NCBI GenBank assembly: GCA_963971305.1
Contig: OZ020307.1
Location: 11,483,501 to 11,547,500 of the forward strand
DNA: 64,000 nt
Reading direction: 5' to 3'
Source: Arcuatula senhousia
Lineage: Eukaryota > Mollusca > Bivalvia > Mytilida > Mytilidae
In this document: piece after piece, positions 61,260 to 64,000 of the stretch
How positions within the stretch are numbered: position 1 is the stretch's first letter
Layout of the letters: each line of letters starts with the position of its first letter
The notes under the pieces: generated by a model
What the model saw: only the letters and a program-made list of their open reading frames with translations
Database searches by the model: none
Told to the model about the DNA's origin: nothing
Translations under genes and position numbers: made by a program

Positions 61260-63704
61260 TTACTTCCTTGCACCATTTGGTCTGACAAGTGTTTTTTGAA
61301 GTCCTTGATTTGTAAAGACATAAATGATAGGAATAAGTGCAAAGTAACAATACTGGAGACTTCTGGCTATCAGGAGTAGACTTAATGTGTGGCCCATGGA
61401 GATCACATTTACAAGAGCAACAGCTGCACATGTTGGTATGTAAGACATTGCAAATGACACAATGATTAGCAGTGTTCTTTGTATTGTCTGCTTTGTGTTA
61501 GGCTTGCTTCTCCTGTTTGGAGAATTATGAGCACTTCTGTCAACCATATTGTTGTTAATTGTCAGTCTTGATTGTCCTCTACTGGTCCTTCCATCACTTT
61601 CTTCAGGGAACCAGTTGTTTCTCTTTTTGACAATTGGACTCTTTTCCTTATCTACATGTTCAGAATGTTGATCAGTTTCTACCATTATAGAGCTGAATAC
61701 TTCAGTTTGTGTGGTTGTATTTCTAAATTTACTCCTTCTTTGTTGTGAGTAATATGTTTGTTTAGAGCTTCCTGACTGAAATGTGTCTTGGCTAGAGGAA
61801 TCACTCCATTCAATCACGTCAGACATAAGACTTGAATGCTCATCATTTTGAGATGTACTTGGACTTTTCATATTTGAGTCTGGAGTTTCATGTGAAGTGT
61901 CAGACCCACTATCTGAGCTGAATCTGTGATTGCCTTGATTTTGTGCTGAAGGTGTCAATAATGATCCTTTGTTTTTCTTTTTTCTCCTCATTTTTCTCCT
62001 AAAGCTTCTGATTTTGTTTTTATTTGGCAGTTGTTTAGGCTTAGTTTTGCTGCTATCAGTAAAAGCTCTCTTTCTAAAAGAATCATCATGCTGACTATTA
62101 TCATCAGTGTTGTCCACATTGAATGATGCCGAGTAGCTTCGAGGTCTGAAAAACTCTTCTTGTTCGTATTGTTGACAACTAGTCCCTGGTTCTAAAAGGA
62201 GTGGTGCTGTTCTGACTCCATCTTTGCCGGGTGCCAGTAATCCATTTATAGTCTGTCTAGTGTCATCACGGTCAAGTGAGATCTTACGGCCCTGTGTCTC
62301 ATCAATCGATGGATGGCGACTTAATTCATGCTCAGGCTGCTCAACAATGACAGATATAGCACTACAGCTATCGTCAAATATTGGAATGCTTCCTTCTGTT
62401 AGCATGGTGATAGATGAGATATCTGAGTCCGTTCTGTCTGTCCATGTACATGAGCCATCAGAAAAAGTCCCGATACTGTCAATAGAGTTCTGTTTCTTCA
62501 ACTTGGGAAGCATTTTTTGTTTTTTTCTAATTTTGATAGATGGTGGTCTTTTTAGAGTGGTCATTTCACTATCATGCCAGACATTCCCTGCACTTCTTCG
62601 GGTGTGTTTCAGTGGACTTAAACGGGCAGCATCACATCTCTGCTCCATCTCAGAATCCAATGAAAATAGACTTATGTTTGATATTTGTCCCAGGGCATTT
62701 GCTATGGAGCTTTTTGATTTTTCTCTGGACTGATGTTCAATAGTTTCACTAAGTTTCCTAAGATGTACAAGATGTTCTGCTGAGAGTTCACAAGGTTCAT
62801 TTGTTGGGGTCATTTCAACACTTTTATCTCCTTCTAAACTTACAGCGTTTTCTGAATCTGTATCTACTGAGGGTAACCTATATACATTTGTCAGAGAGTG
62901 ATGATTTTTAGAGATTGTGTTAACTGTAAAGTCCATCCTTGACTCGGCTGGTATACTATAGGTTGCTTCCCTTGGTTCAAGCCGTCCAAGGGTTGTGGTA
63001 GAATGTGCTGGAACATTACTGATGGTAGGATATATACTTCTGCTAGGACATTCCATATGCTGTCTTAATCTGTATATCGCAAAGCTGTACATTGTTGCCA
63101 TTGTAAGGAGAGTCACAAGGAACATTGAAATGTAAGAGTATTCTACTATCAACACTGAAGCGGAGTTAGGATTGTAAGCACAGTCACGTGTAAAAATAGA
63201 AATCTTGGAGGGTTCTTGACTATCAATATAAATGATTGCTATGACCAATGGTAGTACAATCATCCAGGAACTTTGAAGTAAGCATTTCTTGTAGGAGAAA
63301 CCAGAAGCTAGGAGAGAACTCTTGTTTATTTTCTGTAGTCTTTCAAATGTAATGACCATCAGAGTAACAAAAGAACAGCTGTCTGTATGGAGATGGATGA
63401 AGTGATGAGCCTCACATAAAACAATGAAGTCATTGTCCATGAATCCTAAAATGATTCGACTTATTTGCAATGGTACTGAAATTGCACAGACAATTAATGC
63501 AGTTGTTAACAGTTGAATGAGTGACAGATTGTTTTTTGGTTTCTTCCTTAGTTTAACCAGTCCTGAAATGTTCAAGATGATCCCCAGAATCATTGTTAAA
63601 ATAAGCAGAAAGATTGATAGAATAGCTATCCCAGCACTCTTTGTTGTTTCCTCTTCAAATGTGCTGTTTTGATTACCTCCTGTTATGTTTGGATGCATTG
63701 TCAT
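61260..63704 (-). CDS. Divergent class A-like GPCR with very long intracellular loop 3
   Basis: A single 814-residue open frame. The N-terminus has glycosylation sites NIT and NST. TM1 about 26-50 (N1.50 at N45), TM2 about 60-86, TM3 about 100-122, TM4 about 144-162 (W147), TM5 about 185-212, TM6 about 744-767, TM7 about 773-796, then a short tail. C97 and C175 can form the TM3-ECL2 disulfide. Several hallmark motifs are altered: no D2.50 in TM2, DRY is ERL, CWxP is SYIP, NPxxY is IPIIY. Loop 3 spans about 530 residues, rich in Ser and Thr, with a basic block (RRKMRRKKKNK). The base pair before the ATG is a perfect acceptor (TTTTTATTTTCAG), so a 5' UTR exon probably lies further right. No ligand can be inferred. 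Confidence 0.88.
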   Translation of the reverse strand: MTMHPNITGGNQNSTFEEETTKSAGIAILSIFLLILTMILGIILNISGLVKLRKKPKNNLSLIQLLTTALIVCAISVPLQISRIILGFMDNDFIVLCEAHHFIHLHTDSCSFVTLMVITFERLQKINKSSLLASGFSYKKCLLQSSWMIVLPLVIAIIYIDSQEPSKISIFTRDCAYNPNSASVLIVEYSYISMFLVTLLTMATMYSFAIYRLRQHMECPSRSIYPTISNVPAHSTTTLGRLEPREATYSIPAESRMDFTVNTISKNHHSLTNVYRLPSVDTDSENAVSLEGDKSVEMTPTNEPCELSAEHLVHLRKLSETIEHQSREKSKSSIANALGQISNISLFSLDSEMEQRCDAARLSPLKHTRRSAGNVWHDSEMTTLKRPPSIKIRKKQKMLPKLKKQNSIDSIGTFSDGSCTWTDRTDSDISSITMLTEGSIPIFDDSCSAISVIVEQPEHELSRHPSIDETQGRKISLDRDDTRQTINGLLAPGKDGVRTAPLLLEPGTSCQQYEQEEFFRPRSYSASFNVDNTDDNSQHDDSFRKRAFTDSSKTKPKQLPNKNKIRSFRRKMRRKKKNKGSLLTPSAQNQGNHRFSSDSGSDTSHETPDSNMKSPSTSQNDEHSSLMSDVIEWSDSSSQDTFQSGSSKQTYYSQQRRSKFRNTTTQTEVFSSIMVETDQHSEHVDKEKSPIVKKRNNWFPEESDGRTSRGQSRLTINNNMVDRSAHNSPNRRSKPNTKQTIQRTLLIIVSFAMSYIPTCAAVALVNVISMGHTLSLLLIARSLQYCYFALIPIIYVFTNQGLQKTLVRPNGARK

Positions 63705-64000
63705 CTGAAAATAAAAAGTTCATACATGTGTACTTTATTATGCTGTACCGTTGGTACCGTGTTCGTAGAAGTCACATTTGAACAATGGCAAGCGATTTGT
63801 GTTCTGGTTTATTTTTCGACAGAAGGAGGCAATTACTGAATTAAAATATATCTTAATTTATGTATGAACCACGCTTTCTTACAACGATATGAAATCAATA
63901 TTACTACATGTATTTTCCGGTAACTTTTATCTGAGAAAATCATTAGTTTAATTATCTCAGCTTTTATATAAAGAATTAATGGTCTTAATTTCTATAATTT
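63705..64000. other. 5' flank of the GPCR coding exon
   Basis: An acceptor-like tract abuts the ATG on the minus strand. Nothing else is recognisable up to the window end. Confidence 0.4.

Noticed and set aside
62224..62743. Long plus-strand frames opposite the GPCR
   Set aside because: Antisense shadows of the GPCR loop 3 coding sequence, which shows clear protein features on the minus strand.

Overview
The window is eukaryotic nuclear DNA. It is AT-rich, its genes are split by canonical GT/AG introns, and it is full of dispersed non-coding repeats. Several repeat families combine short asymmetric inverted ends, a (GTC/CCGT)n microsatellite, tandem core units of about 155 bp and a 3' hairpin. 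That layout resembles the pearl-type elements known from bivalve molluscs, so a marine bivalve (perhaps a mussel) is the best guess. This is an inference from repeat style and protein divergence; no species was identified by comparison.

Layout. (1) Positions 950-5358, + strand: the last seven exons of a class-III PLP enzyme of the ethanolamine-phosphate / 5-phosphohydroxylysine phospho-lyase group; its N-terminal exons lie left of the window. (2) 5.4-27.4 kb: no host gene recognised. It holds Helentron/pearl-like repeats (one inserted inside another), a retroelement protein tail and a palindromic Penelope-like retroelement with GIY-YIG endonuclease and a hammerhead-like RNA core. (3) 27405-31105, - strand: a three-exon G-protein alpha subunit of the G12/13 class. 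(4) From 31285, + strand, about 180 bp away and divergent: an M3-family oligopeptidase (oligopeptidase A-like). I can chain nine exons in phase as far as 59694, covering about 393 residues. The zinc-binding catalytic half is not in the window. (5) 48152-59280: an 11.1-kb minisatellite of about 245 units inside intron 8 of that peptidase gene. (6) 61260-63704, - strand: a coding exon for a divergent 814-residue class A-like GPCR with an intracellular loop 3 of about 530 residues. It lies in the presumed intron 9 of the peptidase gene, on the other strand.

The host genes show no common pathway. The structural links are a probable bidirectional promoter shared by the G-alpha and peptidase genes (ETS-like, CRE and YY1-like motifs) and the possible nesting of the GPCR. 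The most unusual items are the minisatellite with its three alternating tails and 2,334-bp higher-order duplication; a 52-bp tandem duplication of a functional 3' splice site that leaves four decoy acceptors upstream of peptidase exon 6; and the nearly perfect 628-bp-arm palindrome of the Penelope-like element.
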